Positions 42,656-54,893 of a stretch of 64,000 nucleotides of DNA are shown here, piece after piece. The position numbers and the translations under genes are program-made. The stretch is taken from contig CALNVZ010003432.1 of the NCBI GenBank assembly GCA_940671915.1, positions 6,363,183 through 6,427,182 on the forward strand, read 5' to 3'. Numbering within the stretch: position 1 is the first letter of the stretch; each line of letters starts with the position of its first letter. The DNA comes from Paracentrotus lividus (taxonomy: Eukaryota > Echinodermata > Echinoidea > Camarodonta > Echinidae). The notes under the pieces are model-generated. The model saw nothing but the letters and a program-made list of their open reading frames with translations. It had not been told where the DNA came from and did not search any database.

Positions 42656-45600
42656 ATGGTAAGAAATACGAGTTAATGAATTGTATAATATGTGTTTTCG
42701 GTTATTCCGTTTTCTCTCTATCCTAATATCTAGTAATTCGTTTTGTAATTCAAGAATAAATGACCGAGATCGCTCCACCCAAATTGCCGGTCAGATAATT
42801 GGGCTTCAATTCATCGACTTGATCAGCAGCCGTCGCGCCGTGAGGCTAGGCGAGATGTGATGTGCCTGCCCGCTGGGGCTTCAGCTAGCTCCTGGCTTCC
42901 ACACATGCATGACCCAGGCCAAGCTGAAGTCGCTCGATCTTGCACGCAGATGAGTGTGAATGATGAGGGTGTTCGTGACGTTGGGTTGAGCTTTTAATAG
43001 CTGTCTTGATTTGAGAACATTATATTTTAACTTTGCATGACCATGATGACTGTTGTTCACTGACACTGAGTCTTGAGACAAAAAGTGTGACTGTGAGTGT
43101 GAGAAGTGTTGCTGTTGCGAAGTAGAGACCTAACGTTAGATTCTAACTTTTTGTGTTAGGCGGGAAGCCTGGATTGGGATACCGGACAGCGTCAAAAAAC
43201 GACAAAATCATTGAAAAAGACGTTTAAAAAATATTGAAATTTGAAAATGAAAATAACTTTTTCAAGCTTCAAGTTCAAGTTGTTCTTGTCTATCTTGATT
43301 TTTTTTTTAAAATTGATCATCAGACTATAAAGAATGGAATAAAATTGATAAGAGTCTAACGTTAGATCTAACGTTAGGCCTAGACTCTAATCATAGAGTC
43401 TAAAATTTTATTTTACTTTGTCTTTGACTTAGAGGGCACACATTTTTAAAATCGATTGCAATCAAAACGTGCATGCACATTTTTTGCATTGTTCGTAGTA
43501 TCATCATGATCACTTGAAGGTAAAAAGCCAGCGAGCAGTGAGGTATAAACATTTTGCGATGAGACAGAAAATACATTGTGGACTAAGAAGTTTGATACAA
43601 TATTTGAATGCTTTCTTCCTATTCACAGGGATCTTGTGAGAAATGTTTGGTGTTGGTAAAATGTGCCTGAATGTACAGTCTACTAAAAGAGAAGAGAACA
43701 CAAAGATTAAAAGAAATAAAGATAACAAAAGAATAAATGTATAATGATTTAAAAAAAAGGAAAGAAAAGAGAAGAAGAAAAAGAAGAGAAAATAATAACA
43801 AATGAAGAGGGAGAAAAAAAAAAGGCAGTGGCAAAAAATAGTCTAATCTGATTGCTTGCTATAATTTCAAAAGAATAAGAAGAAGAGATCTTGTTATTAA
43901 CGAACACTGTGATGCATCAGAACTGAGAGCTGCAGATTTGCCTTATTATAACAAGATCTTGTTGTATAATTCTGTGTTTGTTATAATGGGAGTTGACTGT
44001 ATTAATTTCTTTCCTTCAGTTCAATATTTGCTGACTTCATAACCAGTACAATTTGATTTATTTTTTCCTTATTCACAGCCTGGGCTATTGGACTTATTAC
44101 GGAAGATGAAGCGCAAGGACACGAGGGAGCTTCGGGTTCTCTTATTGGGTCTGGACAATGCTGGCAAGACTTCTATTCTCAAATTCCTCTCAAACGAAGG
44201 CGTTGACAACATTTCACCAACCCAAGGATTCAACATTAAGAGCTTAAAAACAAATGACATGAAATTGAATGTATGGGACATTGGAGGTATGTTCATATTA
44301 ATTTAAACTATGGGATTTGGATTTTAAAAAGACATAGTGTCAAAGGAATCGATAGTATCATATAACTAAGTTATTCAAATTTTTTTTCACTGTCGAAGAA
44401 AGATTGTGTTATAATAAAACAAACAAAATTTTCAAAAAAATCTGAAAATGTTAATGGTATTGATAATTCCTCTTTGTGTTTTCAATATAGAGATAATACA
44501 TTGGATTCAAACCACAACTACACTTTATACTCGAGTCTCGACACAAATCATACAATATCATAGAGCAACAATAATTTTCTATTATAAGGAATTAAAAATG
44601 CAATTACTCCCTTTTTGCATTATTTGCAGGCCAGAGGAAAATTAGGCCGTACTGGAAAAATTACCTACAAAACACTGATGTGTTGATATATGTAATAGAC
44701 AGCTCAGACAGGGAAAGATTTGAAGAAACTGGTTTGGTGAGTAATATTCTTATAAAATTATTGTGTCTGTCACAGAACTTGTATGGTACTCCAACATAAA
44801 AGCTGATTTATCAGATATATTGGGCGCTGTAGTGAGGCACATCTTTGGGTGTTTCACAAAATCATTGGTTCCATATGGACAACTACGGTGTACATGAACC
44901 CCCTGACCCCCAGGACAACTCATTTTTCTGTGTCAGGACAAGTCCCCTTGGACAACTACCCAAAGAAATAGGGTTAGGTTATATGTAGAGATAGGGGTTA
45001 CTTAATTGTGCAGGGTTTAGATGTCCTAGAATCCATTTGTCCATATGATATGATAAGCCAAGTGTGATGCCCAAAATTTTTTCCTGAGGTTTGATAGTTT
45101 TACCCACTATCTCAAATAAAACTAAAGATATCCTTGATTTTAAAAATATTGAATGATAATGATAACAAAGATTATCAATGATCTGCATTTTTTTTACTTT
45201 GGCCAATGAAATTGATAATGATTTCAAGTTGATCTTAAAGTTACTCGTGACCACAAACAACTTGGTAATGTTTGGTTTGTACTTTTTACCAAGAGAATCC
45301 TCTTGAGTATAAGACATTCAGCATCCATGTTCTTGATGTATATTTTTTTTCTTTTTCACTGCATGGCACACAGGAATTTTATGAGCTTCTGGAAGAGGAG
45401 GGCTTAAAAGGTGTGTCTGTATTAATATATGCCAACAAGCAGGATCTGGTTGGGGCTGCAAGCCCATCAGAGCTTTCCGATGACGATGCTCTTAACCTTC
45501 GCACACTACGAGGCAGAAAGTGGCAAATACAAGCATGTTCAGCGCTCACTGGAGAGGGCTTAAAGGTAATGGCCTGTATTAACAAATATGTACTAAGTTA

Positions 45601-46660
45601 AGCCATATAGCTTAAAGAGAATCTAGTGTAGTGGGAAAGGTGAACCATTTGTCAAGAAAATAATTGTGAGCTTTCAAATTATTTTCAATGTATTTAGGAA
45701 GTATACTATTGTAGAAAGTCCCACTGAAAAGGATTGCTCTTCAAATGCCCTCATAATGATAATATGAGCAAAATAGTTGATATGTTCGGGTCCCGAACAT
45801 GTGAGCACATATACATGTAGTCCCATACATGCATTTTTGAGTGCTGTGCAGGTTACTATTAGAAGAATATGGTAAATTTCCTATCATTTTCTTAATTCTA
45901 AAACCTCACATCAATAAACAATTCTTAGGTGCATTGTTATCAACCTTTCCAATCACTTTGAGACAGTTTCTTTCATGATTCAATCTCATGACTACTACAC
46001 TATATTGGCTTTAAATCTACGGTTAGCCAAATGTGACAAACCTGTCTACGTTGCTATGTTCCTTACATGTTTATGGATTCTGGAATTGTGCTTTAATGGT
46101 GAGGAAAACTTTCGTACTTATTATTTATAGGCAGTTTTTTTTTATAGTATCAGTACCAAAAATTCTGATAAATCAAAGATCTACTTTTCAAGATAGTACC
46201 ATATTTTGCTACCCATGGTTAAAACTAGTCGACGTAGACTAGCTACTGGCACAATGATTAAGCGCAAAATGAGTATGAGTTGAATTAGCCTGCGCAGCAC
46301 GTGGTATATGCCCACATCTTGCACATCCAGGACCAAGAGATACGAACATGTGTGCGCGGTGCCCCAATTGATGCGTGCTGCTCAATTTAGTATTCCCGTC
46401 ACATTGAAGCACACGCATGCAATTAGACTTTACTATTGTAAGCAAAAATTGAACGCTTGACGTAACAGTAGAAATGATGCATGTCACGTAATCCGCTCTC
46501 AACCAATCGTTTGATTAGGTTTCATGTATCCATTTTATAAAACAACATAATGCCCCAGGCACCTCGTTATAATAGTTTTTTTTTCCTTGTTTTTATTCCT
46601 CTGCAGGAAGGCATGGAGTGGGTGATGAAAACTTTAAGCAGTACCGGCAGTAAGAAATAG
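42656..46660 (+). CDS. ARL3: ADP-ribosylation-factor-like GTPase 3, copy a
   Basis: ARL3-GTP releases lipidated cargo from UNC119 and PDE6D carriers in cilia. Coding exons: 42656-42658 (ATG alone, donor GTAAGA), 44079-44286, 44630-44736, 45374-45565 and 46607-46660 (TAG). They give 187 residues (human 182). G1 GLDNAGKT (25-32), switch I PTQGFN (Thr49), switch II WDIGGQRK (Gln72 catalytic), NKQD (127-130) and CSAL (161-164) are all present. The N-terminal helix [11 protein letters not shown] fits the family's GTP-dependent membrane or effector helix. Residue 2 is Pro, so N-myristoylation is not expected. The first exon is inferred from splice logic, the paralogue and the nearby CRE. The rest is certain. 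Confidence 0.94.
44873..45050. mobile_element. Possible short MITE in ARL3a intron 3
   Basis: CCATATGGACAACTA at the left and TTTGTCCATATGATATG at the right are inverted. The interior repeats GGACAACT and CAGGACAA. No target duplication resolved. Confidence 0.35.
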
Positions 46661-47174
46661 GAGACAACTTTATATTTATTCATCCTCATTTCATGGAGTA
46701 TATAAAAATACAGTCAGAGTCACCACCCTGCAGGTAACAAGGTTATATAAAACCTATGTTTTACCATCTCACCTGCTATGTCAGGCATGGTGTTGAAGTA
46801 CAACCAATATCACTTACACCTGTAGAGTACTCACACCAAACCCTTTATTGATCATGAGTTTGACATATTTGTGTAGATATACCATGTACAGTCTACTCCC
46901 ATTATAACGAGCCTCAATACAACCAGAGTCTGATATAACGAGGTATTTCGCTCAGTCCCAGTTTTAAATGATTGCACATGTGTATATCTGCCAACGTGTT
47001 CATGATAATGTGAGTTTGTTATTATAGCAATAACCTACTTCCGAGCGTGCGTTACCCGTAAATGCAGTGCACCGCGAGATAGCTTTAGATATGGGTCGCG
47101 CTGCAGGCCATGTGTTTTATAGTGGGCCCCCATATAGGTGGTGTTGTTACATGTGCGCGACAAGTACAGAAATA

Positions 47175-47770
47175 AATAATGATATAAAATGCTAAATACA
47201 TGTGCTATATGGGTATGCTTGGTATTAAGTTGAAGGGAATTAATCTGGCAATTATTTAAAAGTAAAAGAAATGCAAATGGTTAATTAGTTTATGAGTAAT
47301 TAGCGTTTAATTAACTCTGAGTAGCCATTTTTGCATGGTGGAGGAGGAGGAGGAGCATGAGGAGGAGGAGCATAAATTTCTATTCTTTAACAAATTAAGC
47401 TTTTACCTTCACATTACCTAAACATTAAACAGTATAATTGGAATATCATCCATTTATAAGTAAAAATGGATCAAAGTTGAACTTAAGGATACCTAATTAA
47501 GCTAATTAAGCTAATTAATTAATTTACCTAAATGAGTAAGATGGTAGTTTAAATTGAAAATTGGTGTCAAACTTTAAGTATGGATGCTATATGGGTAAAT
47601 TTGGTATTAGTTTGAAGGGTATTAATCTAAAAGGGTAAAGAAAATACCTGTGGTCAATTTATTTATGACTAATTAACGATGAATTAACTCGAAGTACCCA
47701 TTTTTGTATAGCAGATGATGGAAGGGAACATAAATTTCTATTTCTCAGTTAGACAAATGAGTTATAAATA
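47175..47770. repeat. Two diverged tandem units of ~400 bp
   Basis: Both units hold GCTATATGGGTA, GGTATTA, TTGAAGGG, ATTAATCT, AATTAAC, CCATTTTTG and CATAAATTTCTATT in order. The first carries an extra GGAGGAGGAGGAGCATGAG stretch. Confidence 0.7.
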
Positions 47771-47925
47771 TCATTGAACATAACATGAAACAGTTGATTG
47801 GGTTGTTATTTATCAGAATTAATAGTGGGTCAAATTTACACTCATTAATAGTTACTTAATTAAGCTAATTAATGGTATAACCTGTTCACATGTCTTTGAA
47901 CCAAGAAAAGTCAAATCCCTCACTA

Positions 47926-48592
47926 CAGTGCGTCCCAGATAAAAGTATACACAACTTTGAAAGCCTCATATTAAAATTGTATAACTTATGCGTAATTAAT
48001 TTTAGTTTCATGACAAAGAGTAACTCATATTCTATCTAGTGATACCAAAATCATACCGATATTGTCATGGATGACTGAACACTCGAGTGTTTAAAAACAT
48101 TGGTCAAAAGTGATGTGTACCAAGTTGTCTGAGAAGCAGCACTGGCTTTCAGATTGATCATTCATTGTTTGTGTGAGGTCAGCCTTCCTGAGTCCATTCA
48201 TTAGGCACAAAGGAGTACTTGATCTATTGAAATGCAAGGGCTGCTTTGGGGGAAATAAACATCATAACACATATTTCCCCAAATTTTCTAATCTGAATTT
48301 TTGCTGGAAAGATGATCGCGCAAAATTATCTTATCCCAACTAACCCCTAACAAGTTATATATTGTTGGAAAGGTCTGACTTTGAAGAGTTCAAATATGCA
48401 TGTTATTTTCTTGTAGGGCCCTTAATTTTTCTCTGCCAAGATATTTCTGGAAGTACTTTTTTTCTCACCTTTTTTCACATATTTTGATATGTAACTTCTT
48501 ATGACTTAACCCTATCCCTTTTCAGAATGATTTGTTGAATTTTTCAGACAATTCTCTTTCAGAATATGTATACTTTTATGGGTATAGGGTGT
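47926..48592. mobile_element. Second mariner-type nonautonomous element (family of 27648-28831)
   Basis: Left CAGTGCGTCCCAGATAAAAG followed by TATAC, preceded by TA. The right end near 48568-48592 reads GTATACTTTTATGGGTATAG, an imperfect inverted match. The first 320 bp is colinear with 27648-27960 (GAGAGCCTCATAT or GAAAGCCTCATAT, then CATATTCTATC, GTACCAAGTT, CATTCATTGTTTG). Confidence 0.65.
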
Positions 48593-51241
48593 CAAATATA
48601 AGAATAATACTCTATTAAATAAAAATGGTACAATTTCTTTGAAAACATATCATGTAACAGAAAAGGGCCCACCTCAAAACGCATGGCCTGCAACGAGCTG
48701 CAGGCGAGTGTGCATCGAGCTCCATCTGAAGCTATCGAGGGATCACTGCATTTACGTTTCATCGCATAATAATAATACAGGGAAGTGTGTTATCGCTTTT
48801 AAAATTGCAACATTTCGCTACAAATGTATATAGCTCTAGACTATAGGCTGAAAGGTCTACAAAGTAGATCTTGAGCTACTTACCAAAAATTCGTAGGGAT
48901 TATTCCATTATGGACATCCATCAAGAAAGTATAGGCCCCACCCTAAAGTGCATTATGACATATTTTTTTGCGCAGTTTCATGCACCCAGAGCCTTTGCAT
49001 TTACAGCATCACAAGTGATGATTTTGACCAACCACGATGCGTAAAATCACAGAGCCATTTTATAAAACAAGGTATTTGGCTTGCTCTCAAGCACCTCTTA
49101 TAATGGGTGCCGACTGTATAATTCATGATCTCAAGGTACTGTCTGCTCATGGAACACTGCAATGTGTCACCCTAGGTTATTTCCTTCTTGGAAGATCATC
49201 AAACCCACTATCTCACAATGTTTAGAGAATCTTTACAGCCTACTCCCATTATAATGAGCTCAGATAAAATTCGACTTTGTTATAATGAGGCCATTTTCCT
49301 TGTCCCAATTTGTGAAAACTTAGTATACATGTGTTCATTGTGTATAACAAGATTTGTTAGAGTGGGATAACTGTCTTGGTCCCAAATTAATACCTCGTTA
49401 TAATGGGAATGAACTGTCTTTTGTATGTCAGTGGGTGTTAAATCGCTATCTTCAATAGGTGATGTGATTATCAGCCATTACACATGCCTTTTATTATGGA
49501 ATACCTTTAATGAAGTAATTTATTGTAAGCTATCACTTGTGCATTATGTGCCGAGTCGTAAATTTGAAAAGATTTTGGCCTATATTCTGGCTGCTAACCA
49601 AATTCTACTTTTTTGGCCTTGAAACTAGTAGAGAGAACCTTATATTCCTGTATTTACTGGTAAACCTCTGTGTCAAATGATTTGTGTAATAATCCTAGTG
49701 TTCACTTTTGCTTTTGGAGGTTGGCAAGTATGTTGTACTGTATTCATATTTTATTCACACCTTTGTAAATGGTAAACATCAACAAACATTAGTATAGGCA
49801 CCATTGGCTTGATAAAAAAAAAAAAAATTGGCTACAATTGAATGATTTGAAAAGACCCTTTGACATAGCCAATTATTTGACTTAAATTACAGATTCGACT
49901 AGGGCAATATTTTACCAGGTAATACGGAAAATTAATTCTGTTATAATGTGTATTCCATGGAAAGCATCTATCAACTTCCTTAGTATTCTGAGTAATAACC
50001 TCTTCTCTCTTTTACAAGTTTTGTTGTACTACTGTTCAGTATTTACAAATATGTGCATTGATTCTAAATGTAATCACCTTGAGTTAAATCCTGCCTTCAA
50101 ATCTTTTGTTGAGTATTTATAGTTTCACAATCTAGATAGACATCTCTCATTAATTTTTGAAAAAGTAAAGAACAACAAAAAAGAAAAGTGAAAAAAAGAT
50201 ATGGAGAGTGAGATGGGAATACAATATTATGTTCTATTGTTACACTGACATGGTTAAGTTATATGTTTAAAGCAAACTTTTGTCACTTTGCACAGTCAAT
50301 TAAAAAAAAACAAACTATTAAATAAACTCATAGGTATTTTGTTTTCTTGTGTGTAAAATAATAGCTGTGAATTAAGAATGATATTTTAGGAAAGCAGATA
50401 CTTGTAAATTATTTTAGTTACAGATAGAAATTGGTTCATGTACAAACAATATTGGTAAGGGTATGTCTAGGCGAATTAGGTTCATGAGTAACCTGTAAGT
50501 ATGGTGTAGTGCTTTCAAAATGAGGATTGTAAACTGTGTACATGTATAAGATATATTTGTAATTGACTGGCAAATATATAGCTTACAGTCTTATAGAAAA
50601 GATTTTAAATGTAAATGTCATATTGTTTTGTAATGAAACATATACAAAATCAATTGATTTATATACAGTCCATTCCGGTTGTAGTAACCTCAAATACAAT
50701 AAGGTTTTCTTATAATGATGCAATTCTGTTAATCCAAATTTGTGAAACCTATATTTGCTCAATGTTCAGTACAAGATTTATCAAGATATTCAATGTACAT
50801 AAGTTACTCAGTTGTTATTAAATCATGGAAAGTTAGTTTTTATTTTGTGTGATAAATATCATTCAAAGGGGAATCAAACCCCTGGAACTAGTTACATTGT
50901 ACATTTACTTCATAGAAAGTTAAAGAAACAGATCAATGAAAGTTTAGGAAAATTTTCATAAATAATAAGAAAGTTACAGGCATTTGAATGAAATACAAAT
51001 GTAGAAATGCTCCAATTTTTCTCCATTTTTCACTGATCCATATGGATTTTCTGCTTTCACACAAGCTAATTTTATTCCAATGGTTGCATTCTCCTTTTTT
51101 AGCTAAACATTGTATTTTATTAGATGAATATGTTGTACACATACATGTAGGTTCTTTGTCAAATTCATTTTCAAGATGTATCTTAATTAATCTAATACTT
51201 TTAGAATTTTACCAACTTCATTCGGGAATGATATTCCCAAT

Positions 51242-51389
51242 GGCCCGAATTCACAAACGTGGTTTAGTTAGTCCATGGTCTAAATCAATTGTTTAAACCA
51301 CGGATTTAGACCATGGTCTAAATTTTGGTATTCACAAACCACCTGATTTAGACCATGGACTAACTAAACCACGTTTGTGAATTCGGGCC
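51242..51389. mobile_element. Perfect foldback MITE (46-bp arms)
   Basis: Left GGCCCGAATTCACAAACGTG and the following GGTTTAGTTAGTCCATGGTC are exactly complemented by the right arm ending CACGTTTGTGAATTCGGGCC. The centre holds another ACCATGGTCTAA half-repeat. It would form a stable RNA or DNA hairpin. Confidence 0.85.
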
Positions 51390-51706
51390 TTTGTGTTGAG
51401 ACATTTAATCCAAAGAAAGCACAAAGCTTCACTGTGAAAATAATGCCAAATTTCCTGACATTCAATTATTGTATTCAAGTAGAAGAGGATTATGTTTTAT
51501 CTAAATATGTAGCTATATACACTCAGGCATTTTTTATGTTTTATTAGTGTTGACCAGAATACCAGTCAGAATTTAAGTGGCAAGTGACACATATATATAA
51601 CTTGAATGTTTTTCTGATGACTGTAAAAAAAATATGTAGATAGACAATTAGATTGAATTTGTAATACATGTCAGTGTTGAGTTTGATAATGATTTGTGAT
51701 AGATCT

Positions 51707-51950
51707 GTGCCCTGTAACACAAAGACTTACGATTGATAAAAAGTTACGATGGATTTTTTCTTAGTAGCGTCATTTGGAAACCAGGTACAATCATGGAGTA
51801 GGATTTGGATATAACTAAGAGTAGGGTTCGGGCTAGAGTTAGGATTAAGATCATCAACTTTGGAGCACCCTGTCCATGATGAGGCTACCGAAAAAAAAAT
51901 AAATCGCAACTTTTTATCAATCTTTTATCAGTCTTTGTGTTACACCACAC
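51707..51950. mobile_element. Foldback element (same family as the nested one at 18395-18617)
   Basis: Begins GTGCCCTGTAACACAAAGAC and ends GTCTTTGTGTTACACCACAC. Subterminal arms GATTGATAAAAAGTTACGA and CAACTTTTTATCAATC are inverted. The interior has AGGATTAAGATCATCAACTT, shared in inverted form with 18481-18510. Confidence 0.75.
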
Positions 51951-52339
51951 AGCTGTTATATCATGATTGTTTCAATCAATTATACTGTATTCAACTTGAC
52001 ACTGATAGTCCCCCCCCCCCCCATTTTGGAAACCACTTATTGACTTACTTACTTATTTTAGGCTGGGATAATAGTTCAAAACTTTCGCCATTATACATGT
52101 ACACTGCCAAGAAATTTTTAATGTAAAAAGAAGCATAATTGGATGTAAATCCTAATTACTAGAAGAATGATAGTATTCTTTTGGGAAAATCATTATTAAG
52201 GACGAAAATAGTTTTGTCTCAGTTTTAAATGTTGAAAATTTCATGTACCAGGTAATCTACCGGTATCCTTATGAGATGAAATTCAGAATTGATTGGAAAA
52301 CAAAATAATGTGTCTTTACTATGATACTTACACTGTATA

Positions 52340-53391
52340 CAGGGTGACCCAGAAAAAAGGAAACCCAACTTTGATCAACAATAATTTCAAAAATATTCCA
52401 ATTAATTTATATCACTGTAAAGTGCAACTCATTACCATTCTAATGATATCTCTCTCACCTCACCAATATCATGCTTCGCTGAACCCATTGTTCTGAAAAA
52501 GTCTTGTAAAATTGTGCGTGGTTCACTCTTATCATGCACCTCGAGATGGTTTGTGTGAATGTGCCTGGAAAGAAACCTAACTTTGATCATCAACAATTTC
52601 AAACATATTTCAGTGGTGATTAAGAAGTTTATATCACTGGAAAGTATAACTCATTACCATTCTAATGATACCTCTCTCAGCTCACCAATATCATGCATCA
52701 CTGAACCCCATTGTTTGAAAATTGTCTCGCAAAATTGGGATATGTTCTCTTTCATGCTCCTTGAGATGAGTTGCTTTTAAGGTTCCTAAACAATCTAAGT
52801 AGAGCATTCCCGTGACTTTAATAAATGGTTTGATAAATGGGTTGGAAATGTCTACTTATTTAGTCCGTTAATCTTACCATCCAGGTAATTTCATCATGTT
52901 ACTGCTCACAACAACCCAGAGAACCTTTAGTTCTCCGTGGAGAATGTAAAAGCATGACAGTGCATCAATCACAATTTTTCAAGATATTTTCAGAACAATG
53001 GGGTTCAGTGATGCGTGACATTGGCGAGCTGAAAGAGATATCAATAAAATGATAATGAGTGGCACTTTCCAGTGATATAAACGTCATAATTACCACTGTC
53101 ATGTTTTTTAAATGATTGATGATGAAAGTTGGGTTCCCTTTTTAGGCACATTGCAACAACCCATCTCAATGAGCGTGAAAGTGAACCACTCACAATTTTG
53201 CAAGACATTTTCAAAACAATGGGGTTCAGTGATGCGTGACACATGGTGGCTAAAGCAAGGTATCATTAAAATGGTAATGAGTTGCACTTTCCAGTGACAT
53301 AATTTTATACATAAAGTTTATAATCACCATGGTAATATTTTTGAAATTATTGATGATCAAAGTTGGGTTTCCTTTTTTCTGGGTCACCCTG
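52340..53391. mobile_element. Mariner-type long foldback element, TA flanked
   Basis: TIRs of more than 50 bp: CAGGGTGACCCAGAAAAAAG at the left and its complement CTTTTTTCTGGGTCACCCTG at the right, with TA on both sides (52338-52339, 53392-53393). Each half holds two copies of a sub-unit (TCACTGAACCCCATTG in the left half, CAATGGGGTTCAGTGA in the right half), so the whole element folds back. No ORF of note. It looks like an expanded-terminus nonautonomous element. Confidence 0.85.
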
Positions 53392-54054
53392 TATAGTATA
53401 TATATTTTGGAAACAAACTATCCATGTCTAAATTGAACTTTGACCTTTGATGTCACATGCGCAGCCTCTAAAGGCAACACATTTTTATACACCACATTGT
53501 CCACAATAACTTACACCCTTTAACAATTATTTAGAACTTTCAAAGTCCATGATCGATATGCGCTGTAATTACAAGGCATATGAAGAAGAGTAAACCAATT
53601 TTTGTATGCTTTATGCTGTGAACGTAGAAAGATAGTACTGTTAATTTGTGTGTGGTATGTCTTATGTATATATGGATTAAATGTCTATAATGTCTAATCA
53701 GCTACTTGAATAAATTAAATAAAGGAAGAATTGTTATTTACCTATTGGCGTGTGTTGAGTGAATCATTTATGGCTTATCATTGTCCGTTGAAACATTAAA
53801 AGCGACAAAGTACTAGAAAATTCACAAGGACTCATCAGTAGAGATACTGTGAATTTATGGAAGTTAGTTTTCTTAATTTGCAATTCCTGATGACATGGAA
53901 AGATTCCATTTGGTGATTCATTTTGCTGCAATTTTCAGTGATATGTTTCCTTATCAATATCTAGTTACAGAGTTCTTCCCATCCAACTTTCTCTTAAGAG
54001 TCTATTATTCTCCATGCCCCCTATTAATTTATTCCATGCAGTTAATGACATGTT

Positions 54055-54096
54055 TTATTTTTATTTTTATTATTTTTTATTTTTTATTTTTATTTA

Positions 54097-54127
<31 letters not shown>

Positions 54128-54135
54128 TTTATTTT

Positions 54136-54170
<35 letters not shown>

Positions 54171-54225
54171 TTTTATTTATTTTTTTAAAATCTATTTATT
54201 TATTTATTTATTTATTTATTTTTTT
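54055..54225. repeat. TTTA microsatellite
   Basis: Imperfect TTTA/TTA run of about 170 bp. ORFs rich in Leu, Phe, Tyr and Ile here are artefacts. Confidence 0.95.
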
Positions 54226-54830
54226 TATATATATGGAAGAAGAGGCGGGGGAGTGAAATAGGGGCCATATATGATACGTGCCTGGTAGAGCCAGTAGGCC
54301 TACAGTTTTTGAAAGTGAGGGGCTGGAGCCGCAGGGGGGGGGGCTGAACAGGTTTAAAATCACAAGTGTATGGTAATTTTTGGATTTTTGTACATGTTTG
54401 CTGACAAAAGTGGGGGAGGGTGGGCTGAACCCCAGCTGCCCCGGCTTCGCAGACCCTGCAGTAGATGTGTCAACAAAAAAAAAATTATTTTGTGATTTTA
54501 AGCGTATTAAGCCCTACTTTCCGCTTCTCCCTTGCCGTTTTCTTTGAAAAACGCTCCACAGCCCCAGTAATACATAAAAAAGAAAAAATGCTTGTGCCAG
54601 CTAGGGGCTACCAGTATTGCCATGTGCACTTTTTTTTATTATTTTTGTTTAATTTTTTTATTTATTCATTTATTATTTTTTGGGGGGTGTTTGGCTCGCT
54701 GCATCCCCACCTGCCTCAAGTTGTTTAGCATATAGTAGAGATGTAATTTTGAAAAAGAGAAGTATTTTGTCCAGAAAAAAAGAAAAAAAATCGCTTCATG
54801 TTTAGCGCACAGCAAGCTTTCCATACAATA

Positions 54831-54838
54831 TGACGTCA
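54831..54838 (+). promoter_or_regulatory. CRE palindrome upstream of ARL3b
   Basis: TGACGTCA, 56 nt before the ARL3b ATG. It mirrors the ARL3a arrangement, while the surrounding sequence is not obviously alike. Confidence 0.6.
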
Positions 54839-54893
54839 TTCAACATAGTTACCTCAAGCACTCAGATCGCTCGTCAGAAGAACGCCGTGGACA

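Larger units (their letters stand above)
46661..54830. other. ARL3a-ARL3b intergenic region
   Basis: Contains ARL3a 3' UTR, a two-unit tandem repeat (47175-47400 and 47570-47760), MITE copies, three TIR or foldback elements described separately, a TTTA microsatellite (54055-54225) and a second copy of the 6660 repeat (54307-54420). No protein-coding gene recognised. Short ORFs fall in repeats. Confidence 0.6.
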
